Origin: Isoetes taiwanensis
Lineage: Eukaryota; Streptophyta; Lycopodiopsida; Isoetales; Isoetaceae
Assembly (NCBI GenBank): GCA_021234155.1
Contig: JAJEKV010000003.1
Location: forward strand, 21,853,569 to 21,917,568
Direction of reading: 5' to 3'
Length of the DNA: 64,000 nt
The notes under the pieces were generated by a model that saw only the letters and a list, made by a program, of their open reading frames with translations, ran no database searches and had not been told where the DNA came from. A program made the translations under genes and the position numbers. Below are positions 30,837-43,750 of this stretch, one piece after another. Positions within the stretch are counted from its first letter, which is position 1; the number at the start of each line of letters is the position of its first letter.

Positions 30837-33830
30837 TTGAATCTACAAGAAATACAAATCAATTTCAATCTGTTCATGGAGGGTGAGAATTCCACTGGAA
30901 GTGATGGTTCTAAGCGCAAGTATGCCGACATTGGCCAGTGTTATGCCACAAAACAAATAAAGAAGCGTGTTGATGTGTCGGTGGATTGCATCCTCGATTC
31001 TTTGGCAAACGCCGGCCCGAATCAAAGATTAGTTTTTGTGATCGCTTGTTGCAAGATGACAGCTTTTTTCTTTTTCGAACTCAGAATTGGAAATCCTTCC
31101 GAGAAGTTATTGTTATGAAATCAATGATCGAAACTTGAAAGATGGGCTTCAAGAAGTAAAGTCTGCTAATAGCAAAGATAAATTGGCTGCAAAACATTCA
31201 CTGTTATCAATGATTGTTGGAAAAAAAGGAGATATAAACAAGAATGTTTCTTCAAAATTGCTAAAGATACAGCCAAGAAATTTATCCAAAGCTGCAGCAA
31301 GAAGGAAGATAATGTCATTAAGTGGAGCAAATGTATGGGCTTTGGCAGGAAGGATGCCAAGATCAAATAGAATCGATGATTCAATCAAATGTCAGGTTCG
31401 TGAATTTTGTCTTGACAATACCAAAGTTTCACCAAAGGTTAGAGATGTCATGAAGAGGAGAACACAAGCAATACAATACCTTGATATCTCACAGGTTTGC
31501 TCTTGTAATTGAATCAATTCAGTCTTGGAGTTTATATTTTCTTCCAAAATTCTTTCATGACTTTCTTCTGTACATTCTAGTTCTGTTCCGAGTGACCTGT
31601 TAATGAATACACATGGTTTTCATGAAATGTATTGCATTTTACATTGTTTACATTTATACATTGTTTACATAGTAGCGTAAAATCTTGGCAAAGATGTGCT
31701 ATTAGGTACTTTTTAGATGTACATCCATTAACACTTACATGTCCATGCAAAATGCATTTACATGTACTTGAATATCAAAATTACATCATTTTACATTTTA
31801 GTGTACTTTCAGGTAATGAAGCCAAACAAATCAGACATATGTACATTAGTTGTACTAATATTGTAACATTAATGTGATGTACTAATATTGGAACATTAAT
31901 TAGATGTACATTGGATGTACATTGGATGTACTGTTGTACATTAGATGTACATTAGATGTACAGTATTAGATCAGTGGAACTGTTGGCTGTACATTAGATG
32001 TACTGTTGTACATTAGATGTACATTAGATGTACAAAGAATGCATCGGGTGGAACTGTTGGATGGACATTTTATGTACATAGACCATACATTAATTGTACA
32101 ATAGTATAGTTCAATACTCTTTTGGCATCCGGTTGCTGACATCATTTTGCTAACATGGTCTTTAATGCTTTTGTTATTGCGATCCCGAGCTTTATCATCA
32201 GTTTGTATATCGTAATCCCGATACCAAAATTCGCCTTCGACAGAGTATCCAAAACCTGATTGCATAAGGAAATTGAAGGAGAGAAACACATGTTGTTGTG
32301 TCAAACATGACAAGCGGTCTGCATGTAAAGGCCTTCAATGATATGAGGAGATCCCTACATGTTAATTGCACTTGTCAGCCAGAGTGTCTGTGCATCCCAA
32401 AGAAAACAATGGAGTATGTCAAGCAAACAAGAAGACTTTTGATAATGTTAGTATCTTGTGGAGGTCAACAGTTTGCGAGAAATATGTGACGGATGAATGG
32501 CATAAACTAAAATGCATCAAAGGCGAATGTGATGAATGTGGAGTGAAGAAATTAGACATCCGTCCCAAACGAGGAAGATGGAATTGAGAATGTGGACCGG
32601 CAAGTATATGCATATGTCAATGAGCCATCCAAAAAGGTACATCCGTAAGGCTTAGATTAGTTGATCGTAATGACAAAGCATCCGCTTTGTTAAAGAACAT
32701 GAAAAATCAGCTTGCTAAGTTTACAGATCATAACTTTACAGCACACTGGCAGAGCAAACAGTTTAAAAGATGTGTTGAGAAACTCCCGGATAATAGTGTG
32801 TTGTCTGTTGTTGACTTTGCAGAGAACTACACATTGAAACCAGGGACGTATGCAATCCGAGCATTGGAATCCTGATCAAATTAGTATTTTGGTCCATATT
32901 TCAATGATGAAAATAGAAGGTAAGCTTAAAAAAAAAAGCATTTCTATGTTTCTGATGACAGAAGCATGACACTCATTTTGTGCAACATGGTTTTAAATTA
33001 CATTTGGGGTGGCTTAAGAATAATGGAGGTGGACACATAAACCTTCATTATGTGTGGTCGGATGGTTGTGCATCTCAATTCAAATCTGCACGGGCATGGT
33101 ATGGAATCAGAGATACCATGTTGAAAATAAAATTCGAAAGTGATATGGAATTTCTTTGATCTGGCCATGGGAAAGGCACACATGATGGCGAGGCTGGTAT
33201 AGCAAAGTTGTGGCTTGAGAGCGGCAGAGAAAACAAAATGGCATGCCGCTGATAAAAGTAAAAAACAAACCTTGTGCGTTTTTAAGGCCCAAGGAATCGG
33301 ATTGTGAAAGGGTGTTTTGGGAGGTTGGAAAAACAGATGTGAACAGCAGCAAGCATTCAATTGCAAGACTTTTACCCGGTACTCAAAGCAGATACATTCT
33401 CGTGTCAACTATAAACCCAAAGAGATCCAACAAAGTTGCTATGCGCACCACTCTCGTGCTTTTGTGATGCTTGCATTAACTTCAATTGGTTGAATTGTGA
33501 GAACATTAAACATTGTGGAGAATGGTCTCTAAAAGTTTGGAGCCCACGATCATCATATTGCCTCCTCGTGTTGAAGCTGAAAATGATGTGGATGTTTTGT
33601 ATGCAGAGGACGAGGTCAGGTTTAGATGACACCGTAGTCGCTTTTGGATGTATTTGTGTCTTTTGCAAAAGACTGCACAATGTGGAAGGTGTTTCATACT
33701 ATGTTCTCATGTGCACCAGGGAAAAGCATGCATTGGAAGAAGATTCAATTGATGACTATGGAAATGAATACTCACTGGCACTAGTGTCATTGAAGGACAA
33801 TATTATGAACTAATCCCAGTCGCCACAATA
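30837..33830 (+). pseudogene. Decayed transposase-like gene with SDGCASQFKS motif
   Basis: Successive frames give recognisable blocks: MEGENSTGSDGSKRKYADIG; a long lysine-rich segment at 31087-31512 (LSLSGANVWALAGRMP-like); a zinc-binding block at about 32480-32590 (KLKCIKGECDECGVKKL); DNSVLSVVDFAENYTLKPGT (32800); HYVWSDGCASQFKSARAWYG (about 33050-33110); WNFFDLAMGKG and DGEAGIAKL split by a frameshift; and a C-terminal Cys-rich block with CGEWSLKVW and ending SLVSLKDNIMN-like sequence. In my recollection 'SDGCASQFK...W.F....GKG..DG.GG..K' marks a widespread group of uncharacterised transposon proteins in animals and plants. Several stops and frameshifts, and a minisatellite at 31.84-32.07 kb inside it, show that it is dead. 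Confidence 0.5.
31840..32070. repeat. TTAGATGTACA minisatellite
   Basis: Eleven- to twelve-base units of ATTAGATGTAC/ATTGGATGTAC repeat in runs, with a larger duplication (about 65 bp, containing GTGGAACTGTTGG) superimposed. Confidence 0.85.
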
Positions 33831-34100
33831 AGTATAAACCGCTTCCTACTAAGAATGTTTTGGTACCTCAGAATCTATGATTGGGGTTCGAATCCCATTC
33901 AAGAAAGTAAAACACAAGCTGAAGGGGGCAAGCACAAAGATTTCACTTGCCGATGAAGTCCATGAGACATTGTTATCACAACTTCCAAAGAATTGTAGAT
34001 GACATGGACTAAGTCGATCTCAGAGTACTTTCCCCGAAATATTGTAATACTTTGTTATAAGAACTCAAGAACCGACTACTTCGTATGCATTATGTACATC
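33831..34100. other. Non-coding tail of the decayed element
   Basis: A GGTTCGAATCC box-B-like motif at about 33887 is present, but the flanking bases do not pair as a T-arm. No gene was recognised. Confidence 0.35.
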
Positions 34101-34101
34101 A

Positions 34102-34142
34102 ATGTACATAAGATGTACAACAGATGTACATCTTATGTACAT
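34102..34142. repeat. Perfect 17-bp hairpin of TGTACAT motifs
   Basis: ATGTACATAAGATGTAC (34102-34118) is followed by a 7-base loop and its exact reverse complement (34126-34142). Confidence 0.85.
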
Positions 34143-34810
34143 CTGCTGTACATTCCAAAAATATTATAAAAATTTGTTAAGTGTAAGTTGATTAGAATTG
34201 AACACAAGAAAGTTGAATTGCATAAACACTAAAAAATGGTTTCACCATGGCAAAGATAAGAAATGGACAGTTTTTCATGTACAAATGGTTGATATATTTA
34301 TATTGTGGACATAAATATAACACACCCGAAAATGAGCATGGCTCATAATTCATGACCAAGCTTCAAAATGTCGTTAGGGAGCCCTGATATCTTATGACTA
34401 TTGCATCATGTCTTCCAGCCCACGAGAGGTCAAGAGATATCCTCTAAAGCAAAGAGTCCATGCGGTTTCTATAGCACGTGCAATCGCAAACCTTTCCATC
34501 CTACATGGCCTCGCATCTTCCAGACACGTGCCTTCCCCAAGGGTTGTGCAACAAGTGATTTGCTGCCAATATACCTTTCATGGTTGCTCGCTCCTCATAA
34601 TTTTCAATTTGCTCAACCTTTTCCCAAAGTTCGTGAACAAAGAAAGATAGAGGCGATAATCGGTCCCCAACCCTATGTACTTGCAGCTTGTGTTTGGTTT
34701 GTATTACCTCCGGTGCAAATTAAACTCTATCTCTTAGTTTCTTAATAGTCTTTTGTGTTTCACCATTCATCTACAAAGCAAATGAAGATCACTTAATTAT
34801 GTATACACAC

Positions 34811-35475
34811 TCATAATTGTACCAATAAGAAAGACAAGAAGAATAGAGTACTCAAGTGCAATGAACAAAAACTTTGATACATATATTCATAACATTTGAA
34901 TTTGTACATCACCAAAGTCTGTACCAACAATGGGCCAGTCGAGAGGCCAATAACATGATGGCGCCCTCCATTCCTTGTTCCGATATTGACTAAATTTAGG
35001 CAAAGAGCACCCAAGTTGCTGCCATAGTTTGCTAGCAAAATCTGTTCCACCCGCCTCGATATGCCATCTCACCGCATTAGTCATTGGATGCTCTTTCACA
35101 TAAACTATACCATCTTCGCCATTTTGAATCCATTAAGCCATGGAATGAGCTCCATGACAAGCAATCAATACCAAATATATCGATGTCCAAGAGAAAGGAC
35201 ATATGTAGCTTCCTACAGTGATTCAAAGTGGATTTGTATCTTTCGTCGTCGATCGTAATCAGATGTCCATAGTACTCTGGGTACTCTTTCCATACCACAG
35301 CTAATGGTTTCACAAACAACCCCTTTTGAGGTTCAGTAGGGTGTTTGTGTGGCAGAGTCCAACACTGCTCCTGGCTGTAAACAAACTTCAGCTTTATGGA
35401 AAAAGCATCACAAATATGTTCCACAATTGGTTGAAGATTTTTTAGAAGTGAGTGAAGACCAGATGGCAACATCAA
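34811..35475 (-). pseudogene. Frameshifted coding remnant, transposon-like, unknown
   Basis: The first block encodes KGLFVKPLAVVWKEYPEYYG followed by HLITIDDERYKSTLNHCRKL. After a frame change near 35085 it continues MTNAVRWHIEAGGTDFASKL and YWPLDWPIVGTDFGD. I do not recognise the family. It is collinear on the minus strand with further remnants up to 39.64 kb and may belong to one decayed gene. Confidence 0.35.
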
Positions 35476-35884
35476 ACCCTTCTCTTACAAATGCTAACAA
35501 ATGATGCTAACCCCGGCTGCGCAAAAAAAAACTCGCTTCCTATATTAAATTGAAGCTCATCTTTCCGGATCTGTTGGTATCTTGAGTTAATATTTTCATT
35601 CTTGTGCACACTCTTGCCCAACACGTAATTTAAGTCAAAGATAACGAGCTTTCTCCCGAATTAGACGATTCACCACGCCAGAAGAAAACACTTGAGATTC
35701 ACAATTTATAATTACATTTCGGACACACAATTGAGAAAACACATTGATAATTACACGATTGTTATTTGCACAGTGTAAGTGAGACAAATAAATTAATTTT
35801 TTCATTACTTATTGAGTACAAAAGAAGCTCTGAGCATGGCTCATACAAAACTGTAATTTACAAACAAGTCAAAGGGACTATCTA

Positions 35885-36571
35885 CCATGTGTAGGAACAA
35901 TCGCTTGTATATTCATCTCGCCTTCTACAATTAATGCCTCCATTAGATGATCCCTCCGTGACTTGGCATAGGCATCATGAACCAACCGGGTGTCATCTCG
36001 CATGGTGCACAAGTATTAGAGGACTATACCAACAAATAACTAATAGGAAAATAACATGTTCTACTTACAAAAATGGAGCTTGGGCGTGCATCAACCACTC
36101 GGATCTATGAATTTGTGCATGTAAGCCACAATGTACATGCAAGGGTTGCTGGTACTAGTTTACGCATTTTAGGACGTAACACGAGAGCATCAAAGTTCTT
36201 CCTACCATGGTTTAAGCCGTTGATCCGAGCATCATGTTATTGATCACAAGCTTATGAAACCTGCAAAATTGCAATGTGAGAATAAATCAAGCATAAGAAA
36301 TTGCAATATGAGAATAATCAAATCATAAAAACAAAACAGAAACTCATACTTACTTCTGGACCACTTTAGCATCGGGTACATAGCCTTTGACAGCAGAGAG
36401 GATCTGTATACTTGGGCTAGCTATACATGGAAAAGAGCTTTTCGTTGGACCAGCAAGCACAAGTATTGCCAATGCCACATTTGGGCCTTGCAGAATTGGA
36501 ACAAATATGTATTGGCATCTTGCAATCAAAATGCCATCCAGCCCTTCCTTTATGTTAGTGTTCTCGTGCAT
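35885..36571 (-). pseudogene. Possible Ulp1-like (C48) protease remnant of a transposon
   Basis: A block reads IARCQYIFVPILQGPNVALA followed by ILVLAGPTKSS. In plant transposon Ulp1-like proteases the corresponding stretch is 'YIFVPI...HWALxVL', with the catalytic His next to Trp; here HW appears replaced by NV. A separate downstream block, TRLVHDAYAKSRRDHLMEAL, ends at a stop near 35890 and could be the C-terminus. The assignment rests on a short match and is weak. Confidence 0.3.
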
Positions 36572-37139
36572 CCGCCCCTCTCTTCTTGAGGGAATTCACA
36601 AAATTCGGAAGGTGTCCTGGTCGAACCAGTAAAACTTGTGTTTCCAATCGATGGAAGATCAAGTACAAAGGTACCTACACACAAATCCAGTTACATATTA
36701 ATACATAAGATGAGTGACTTAGGGAATGAAATAACATAAATATGTTGAAATGCTAGCCTACCTCCCATAGACATCTACCATCTTAGAGGTCAAGTCCAGC
36801 CTTCCAAAGCAGAACTTCGTCCAACATCACTTTGAAAGATAGAGGGTGCAGCTTAGGAGGACAAATCCCTATAAGGAGTGAATGGAACCAACCTTTTCAT
36901 CGGTTCACTAAACTGCATAAGGAAACAACAAAGATTAGCAAAAGAATATATCTATTGTAATCAATTGTATATTACTCACCTTGTAAATTCATCACCGCTT
37001 CAAAGATCATCCGAGGATCGCTGACCTTATTTGTTATCACATCAATATTTGCTTGTAGATCCTCTTCCTCTTCCTGGTTCCGACTCGTAAGGATCGGGAT
37101 CGCCTTCCTTCACTACCGTGATCGTGTCCTATGTACAAA

Positions 37140-37812
37140 AAAAAATGTGGTTAATTACCATAAATCTGAGATGTTTAACAAAATTAGTTCATCTTGGACA
37201 TACCTCTTTCTAGGTGGTGGTGGCACTTTTTGCCCGGAGATTTTCTTTTTGAGGACATTTTTTTGTTGCCGGAGATTTTGCCTGTTTTTTTCCTTTTGGA
37301 GTGCCATCACCAAAGATTCTTTTGCCTCCTCTTTGGAGTGGACTCAACTACCAACTCAACTTCCTCTTCCCCGGTATCTCCCGGTTAAAATCTGATCTGT
37401 GTCCTTTGTAGCTTCTTCTCGAATGTGTCCGTAATCGGGACTCAGATGATGCCGAGACGTGTTTTGAATCTTTCTTAGCTTCTCCAATTACTAATTTAGC
37501 ACTTGGTGATGAAAGAGTTTCGCATTTAGCCATTGAAGGCTCGCACCGCAAATCGCTTTTAGCTTTCTCAAGTGCCATCCTCTCAATTTCCTCAACTTCA
37601 CTTTGCCATGTTCGAGGAGGCACTGTTGCAGATGGTTCTATTACTGGCACTGTAAATGTCATTGGTGATCTGGAGCTGGAAGGTTGAGGGTCTACAGATT
37701 CGGTCTGCTTATTATGCTCAGTAAAATCTGTAAAGAGAGTCGATGCAGATGGCTCAAGAACATCAGCCATTAAAGCTGCTTCTGGGATAGGAACAACCTC
37801 ATCTGCAAACAA
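37140..37812 (-). pseudogene. Low-complexity basic/Ser-Pro-rich coding remnant
   Basis: The segment 37812-37348 is open and encodes MFADEVVPIPEAALMADVLE, a Ser/Pro-rich middle and a basic end (RLRTHSRRSYKGHRSDF). After a frame change a lysine-rich stretch (STPKRRQK, GDGTPKGKKQAKSPATKK) follows to a donor-like GTATGTCC. It resembles the linker and nuclear-localisation part of plant transposon proteins. Confidence 0.35.
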
Positions 37813-37874
37813 ACAAATGATCTAAATTTCAATAGACATAAAAGAACATGAAAACGGAACTAATGAGAAATATC

Positions 37875-38285
37875 TGGTACATTCTGCCAAGCATGTACAT
37901 TTCATGTACATAAAATGTACCAAATGTACGTAACTACATTTAACTATAGCCAAATGTACATGTACATGTTCCTCAATGTACATAGAGGTACCTCAATGTA
38001 CCCAGATGTAGGTATCCAGTTAAGGAATGTAGATCTATGCCAAAAAAAAAGCACATATATGTAAAAAAATGCACATACTTATGAATCCATCTATAGATGC
38101 ACTCTAAAGATAAATGCATGTACATCTATTTGCAGATGTAGACTCCATTAGAGACATGTACAACTGATACAACTGCAGTCCAAGCTCAAAAATAAAAGCA
38201 TCAATAAACAAGCAAATATATGCCTATGTACCTCACTTACAGAGATGTACACTAAAAAGTTATACATGTACAAGGAATAGCAATG
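37875..38285. repeat. TGTACA-rich region
   Basis: Many TGTACAT/ATGTAC motifs are scattered here (for example TGTACATTTCATGTACATAA and AAATGTACATGTACATGTTC). They match the motif of the 31.8-32.1 kb minisatellite and the 34.1 kb hairpin. The region lies between coding remnants, so it is probably intronic. Confidence 0.7.
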
Positions 38286-38451
38286 CACCGAAAGCCATAC
38301 ATGTAGAACTATGCATTACAATAACAAATATGAATGAAGAGAAATATAAGTTTAAATTAGTTGAGAGCAATGCATACCTTTCACAAATAGGGAAACCAAG
38401 CTGAATTCAATGCCCTCATCCCGGATGCAACCTTTTATGCAATTACGCCTT

Positions 38452-39640
38452 TCATGGACCAGGATAACACAAGCGAAGAGGCAATAAGCATCTCTCGCAT
38501 GGAGCTAGCAAAGAACAAACCGGTTTTGCCAAAGCCTTGGCCACAACAGTACATGAACCGAATGTGATGAATCGCTCTATAGAAGTAGCTCCTACAGTAG
38601 GGGGGGCCTCGTGCGTAACAATAGGTCCCGCTCTCCCCATAAAATCCAAAATCTGTGAATGCCTTTGCTGAACCAATTCAATGCAATTAAGTTTTTCCTT
38701 TGCTTGTTCAATTGAGATTTCATGCCTTTCAATGTCTTTAGTTGCTTCCCCGCAAACCAATTTCTAGCTTAGAAGAGTGTTGTTCTTTATCATGTCTACT
38801 CATAACCAAGTCTTCCAACTTGTACTTCAACACTCAACATAACTTGATTTCCAGCAGATCCCGGGACAATTTGTCAAATTCTGCTTTGTCTCATCTATTT
38901 TCTCGGCAGATCTGGCGCAGATCTTCTGGATAGCATATCCTTTCTACCCTCAATCCGGCTGATGACCTTCAATGCATCCCTCCTTTTTTCTTCCAAAGGC
39001 TTCTACTTCATTCAATAGGTTAGTTTTTCTCCTCCAACCCATGCTTAAGTAATCGCTTTATTGTGTCAACATCTGATCTAGAATAACCTGTGGCTCTAAT
39101 ATTCTCACCGCAATACGATGTCCTGTTTGATAGTTGAGGATTTACCTGTTGTAGGGTCCTCTCAGAACGCCCGAAATGAGGGTTTTGGCAAGATCTTTGG
39201 CGGTCCTAGCCACGTCCATCCAATCAACAAGCCGTCCCTTCAAGTGAAGAGCAAATGCTCGCAAAATAGGTTGAAATATAATGGTTTGTAACCTGTTTTT
39301 TGCCATAAACCAATTCATAATATTTAAAAAATCATCTTTCCATGCGCTCGGATTCTCCCTTCCTTGAATCCTCGTCTGCTTTTTGGAGCTTCACCCCATA
39401 CCTCGCTCATAACCATCTCTAGGTTGGGTATGTGGGCCTCTGCATGTTTATCACAGAGGTCTTTGGCTTGGATCACCTCGTAACCCAAACGTAAACTCCT
39501 GAGGTAAAATTCCACTACCGAAGCACCGCATCTTGCTTGGGCTGTGGTGATGAGCAAGCACTCATCCGGGGGCGTTTTGGGGCCATAGCTAGATGAAGAA
39601 TTCGTGATCGGAATTCAAGCAGAGAAGGCAGGGGCGGGAT
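38452..39640 (-). pseudogene. N-terminal remnants of the decayed minus-strand gene
   Basis: A likely N-terminal segment at about 39640-39324 reads GPKTPPDECLLITTAQARCG followed by ASVVEFYLRSLRLGYEVIQA. A second segment at 38760-38452 is coiled-coil-like (ERHEISIEQAKEKLNCIELV) followed by MGRAGPIVTHEAPPTVGATS. Stops separate them. I do not recognise a family. Confidence 0.3.
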
Positions 39641-42600
39641 AGTGAACGAGAGGCAAACCAAGAAAGAATTTGGGAAAGAATTTCAAAATCCGATAATTGC
39701 GGGTTCAGAGTAGTGGATAGCCATTAATCATGGCAGTTACTAGCTGGTCATGATGACAGTTATTCCAAAAATGTGCATTCGGTACATATGTATATGTACA
39801 AAAAGGGCTACATTTATAGACACCCTTTCATGCTTTTACCCAACAATGCAATATATCTTTTTTTTTCTATTATCTTCTTAATTTTAGTTGACAAGTCAAA
39901 TAGTCTCACAATCGTCAATGCATGCTTTTGTTTTAAGTGTTGCAAGTCCCATATAGTAAGCATTATAAGTACTTCCTACCTTAAAGAATTGAATTGATTT
40001 GATTTGATATTTATTATCCAAGGAGACCAATTGGCCTATGGGACCCAAACAACTACAAGAGATTTTGTGTTTATGTTTCTCAAGAGATTAACTACATATA
40101 TTTCCTTAGTTACCAATAAGGGAGATCTGTTTCTCAAGTATGGTGACTTGAACATGTGGCTTAGATGGTCGTGGAAGATTTTGTGGAGATACATATTTGC
40201 ATATGTTTTTTTTTCCACATAACATCTTTAATAATTTGCTTCCACCTAGAAGAAAATGTGTTTGTTTAAAATTTGTTGTTTGTTTTTACTTTGTCCCAAT
40301 TGTTTGTGGCATTGAACAGATGACGAGGTCATGCAAAGGGTGCGAAAGCATGTCGGTTCTCTATCAACTACTAGTAATGGTGCCCAGCGTTGCTAGGCAT
40401 CAGTTGAGAGGTTATAAATATTTTGGGTCGCAATGAGAAAGCTCGCCTTGTAATTCTTATTTTTGTAACTGTTGAGGCACTCTATGATATCGCTATTTTA
40501 ACAAAGTAGTCGTGTACCTTTTAAATATTTTAAGATTCTTTTTGCTGCATTCCAGTTCTTGAGGATTAGTTCTTAGCAAGTTAGGCATAGTTGAGTGGGA
40601 TATCCCTTGCTATTATAACGATCACCAACAACAACTGCCCTTTTTTCCCATAAGGTGATAGGTGATATCTTAAGAATTTAAATTAAGTGTTGATACATGT
40701 AGGTGAATAGCAAGAAGTTCCTAAAATGTTTCATGTTGTTTGGTTCTTTATCAAATATAAAATTAGCACACGTTCATATAGCAACAAAAAAACTTAAAGC
40801 AAACACCGATCGATATGCCAAAAAATATAGTATAGCCCACAATAATAATGCCTTGTGACTCGAACTTACATATTATGGTGTGCATCCTGGGGTCACATCG
40901 TCCAAGATTGTTGCTTCTTGTAGAAACGACAACATTCCATGCATATTTACTTCATTTTTCCATTCTGGTTGGCAATCAAACGTCTGCAAAATACAAAGAG
41001 GGTAGATAAGATTGTCATTTAAAGTAGATTATCTCCTACAATGGCCCTTTCCTTGTGTATGTCCCATACAAAATATGCAATTCTTGAAACATCAATTTCT
41101 TTTCACTCAATAAGCTCCATGCTATGAAATACCTTTTCATGCTTTCCTTTGTGCATAATTTTTCAACATGCCACATCATTTCTGCCATGCTAAGAGTATC
41201 ATCTCAGAAAGATCTAAGAGATAGTCATTTAAATAGGAGAATTAAACTCCCAACTCTTCAAAATGAATTCACTTATAGGAAGAGCCCTTTGTCAGATTTG
41301 CAAATGCACGATTTATAAATATTTTGCTGTAGATAGATAATTAACAACCAAGACAACATGAATCAAGATAGACACATTATTCTGATATTTTCCCAGCAAA
41401 CTTATTTGGCACACGCCATTTAAAATGGCTATGAGATAAGTCAGAGTGTCTGTTGTAAGGGGTTAAAACTACCATGCAGTTGCATTTTAGTACATTGTCG
41501 CAGTAGCCATTATTTTGTTCACCATACCAAACAGAGAATTCACTTGGCAAACAAACTCTAATCACGGATCTTGAAAGCTGCATGAGCATACTAAAAAATT
41601 GTCTGAGCAGACATGTAACCCATCATTGCAGCTGGAACTGTCTCTCAGAACCAACTGTAGATGTACTCTGACTATGCTCACTGCACAACCTTATTCACCT
41701 ATTAGTTGCTAGGCCTTACACTTAAAATCAGATATTCAATCAATCATATTTACATACCTGACATGTAAGGGCTCATGTTGGTATTAGAGATCATCCTCTC
41801 CCCTGATGGCATCTATACATCTGCCTCCATGGGCATTATCTGAACCAAAAGACAATGTGTTTGGTACATATAGAATTTGGGAAGGTCCTGAATTTGGAGA
41901 CTTGAATTGGCACCAGTCTATAAAGCAGTCTATCAAGACCAGAATTCCACATATCTTAGACCAACAATAGGATACAAAAGACTTCAGATATGCAAATATG
42001 CAAGATACACAGCTTTTGACATTTTAAAATTACATTACTTTGTTATGGCATTGTCTGGAACAATTAAAGCTGCCATTATCTTTATTCTCAAGCTGTTGAA
42101 ATAATTGTGTGTAAAGATATTAATCATTTGAGATGCGTAAATCAAGGGCACAAATTTGTTCTGTTGCTTCTGAATGCCACTGCATGAATGCAATGAGCTT
42201 GCACTTTGCCATATCTGCAAAGAGTTAAGAAAGGCTTTAAGAGCACGTAAATAGTTTTAAGACAACTTCATTACTAAGAGTTATTAATATCTGTAGGCTT
42301 GTTAAGAACATTGCAAGTGATTGCATAATAATCCCATATATGATGGATTAGGGGTGCAACCAACAAAGCATGTCTACTACTAATATGGCACTTGTTGTGC
42401 AATCACAGGTACTTAAAACATTGTAGTCTCTCAACCACAAAATAATAAGAAAACAAAATGCAATGCATACCTCTATGGGCGTCTCTATCTGATTGCCATC
42501 AATTAGTTGCAATTCATATTAATTAATGCTACATGTTTCATCTTTGCCATGGTCATACTAAATCCAAAAACTCTGTCTTTTGAGGCTCAAAAATTTTAGA

Positions 42601-43750
42601 TCTAAAGCTTGTGTTGCACTGTAAAGAACTTTGCATTCAATGCTAAACAAATTTGCTTAAGGAAGGGACAATTAGCGCAGCTTGTGGGATGGATATATAG
42701 AACCCAAATAATACATGGCTGTCGATAAGAAATGCAAAGAAAAAAGCATCTCAACTTACAACTATACCATGCATCGATTAAAGTAGGGTGAAGAAGAAAT
42801 AGAATCAGAAGAATTAATAGCCCTGCGGATTGAACGCTTCCTTAGAGCATCTCGATCTAGGTAAACGCCCTGCTTTCACAAAGCTATTCCTCTGTAAATA
42901 AGCCCTGACTTGTATGACCATATCTCTCTAATCTGCATTCGGTTGCCAAATCATATGCTTCCCTTAGCCTTAAGTTGTTTCCTCCTGATCTTTATTTTTC
43001 CGAAACAATACAACCCTAAAATCGGTTCTTCCCAAAATCAGTTTTGTTCTGCCGATTCTGTGAAACTTGCCCTGAAAATGGATGAGTTTATTGCCGAGGC
43101 AGAGAAATAGACGGAGGTAAAACGTCAAAGAAGTAAACGGGGCTTCTGAAAAGCAAAGGGACTGCTGGATCTGCTTAAACGATCTTGGCCACCCAAATTA
43201 GAACTGGATCCACGACACTAAAAAATAATAATATAGTTAAGATGCAAACATCAGCAAACAAGAATAAGGTCCTTATTAACACTGGCCTCAACTTATGCAT
43301 GACCAACACCTAATATCCGTTTCTATTGATGAGTGACATAAATAAAAATGTATATGTAGGGCATGACAAAAAGCTAGGATCATGGTCATGCATATGGGTA
43401 ATGTTCAGCTTGCTTATCTTAGAATAAAAAAAATAAGAGAGACACACTTGGGCTCCACTCAAGCTGCAATATTTAATTATCTAACTATTCAACGCTCTCA
43501 ACAGCCATCCTATATTTGCTTTCTAATAGGGATATGTAAATAGGTATGAAAAGTATCAGGAATACAATTTATAATGCTCCCACTAGTATGTATACATTAT
43601 TATGATTTAGACCGCAGATTTTGAAGAAAAAATTCCTACAAGTTCTTGCTCCAGAATAGAGTTTTGCTTCATAGTCTTCAAAGATTAACGCGTTAAGAGC
43701 TTTGGATTTTCTGGTTGAATAAAAAACCTGTGCATGCTCATCTAGCTACC
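39641..43750. other. Long non-coding stretch
   Basis: No gene was recognised. Points of note are a Helitron-like start at about 40358-40397 (listed separately) and AT-rich DNA throughout. The open frames here are short and lack domains. Confidence 0.4.
40360..40400 (+). mobile_element. Candidate Helitron-like 5' end (diverged)
   Basis: TCTATCAACTACTAG followed by GTGCCCAGCGTTGCTAGGC resembles 51929-51965 and the 5' starts of plant Helitrons (TC(T)n-type start, then a GC hairpin). The expected A before TC is missing, and the hairpin has one mismatch. No matching 3' end was found. Confidence 0.3.

Noticed and set aside
31840-32070. Regularly spaced repeats suggesting a CRISPR-like array
   Set aside because: Units are 11-12 bp with no spacers and the context is eukaryotic; it is a minisatellite.
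33880-33900. GGTTCGAATCC box B on the plus strand
   Set aside because: Only three of five stem pairs form and no tRNA body is present.
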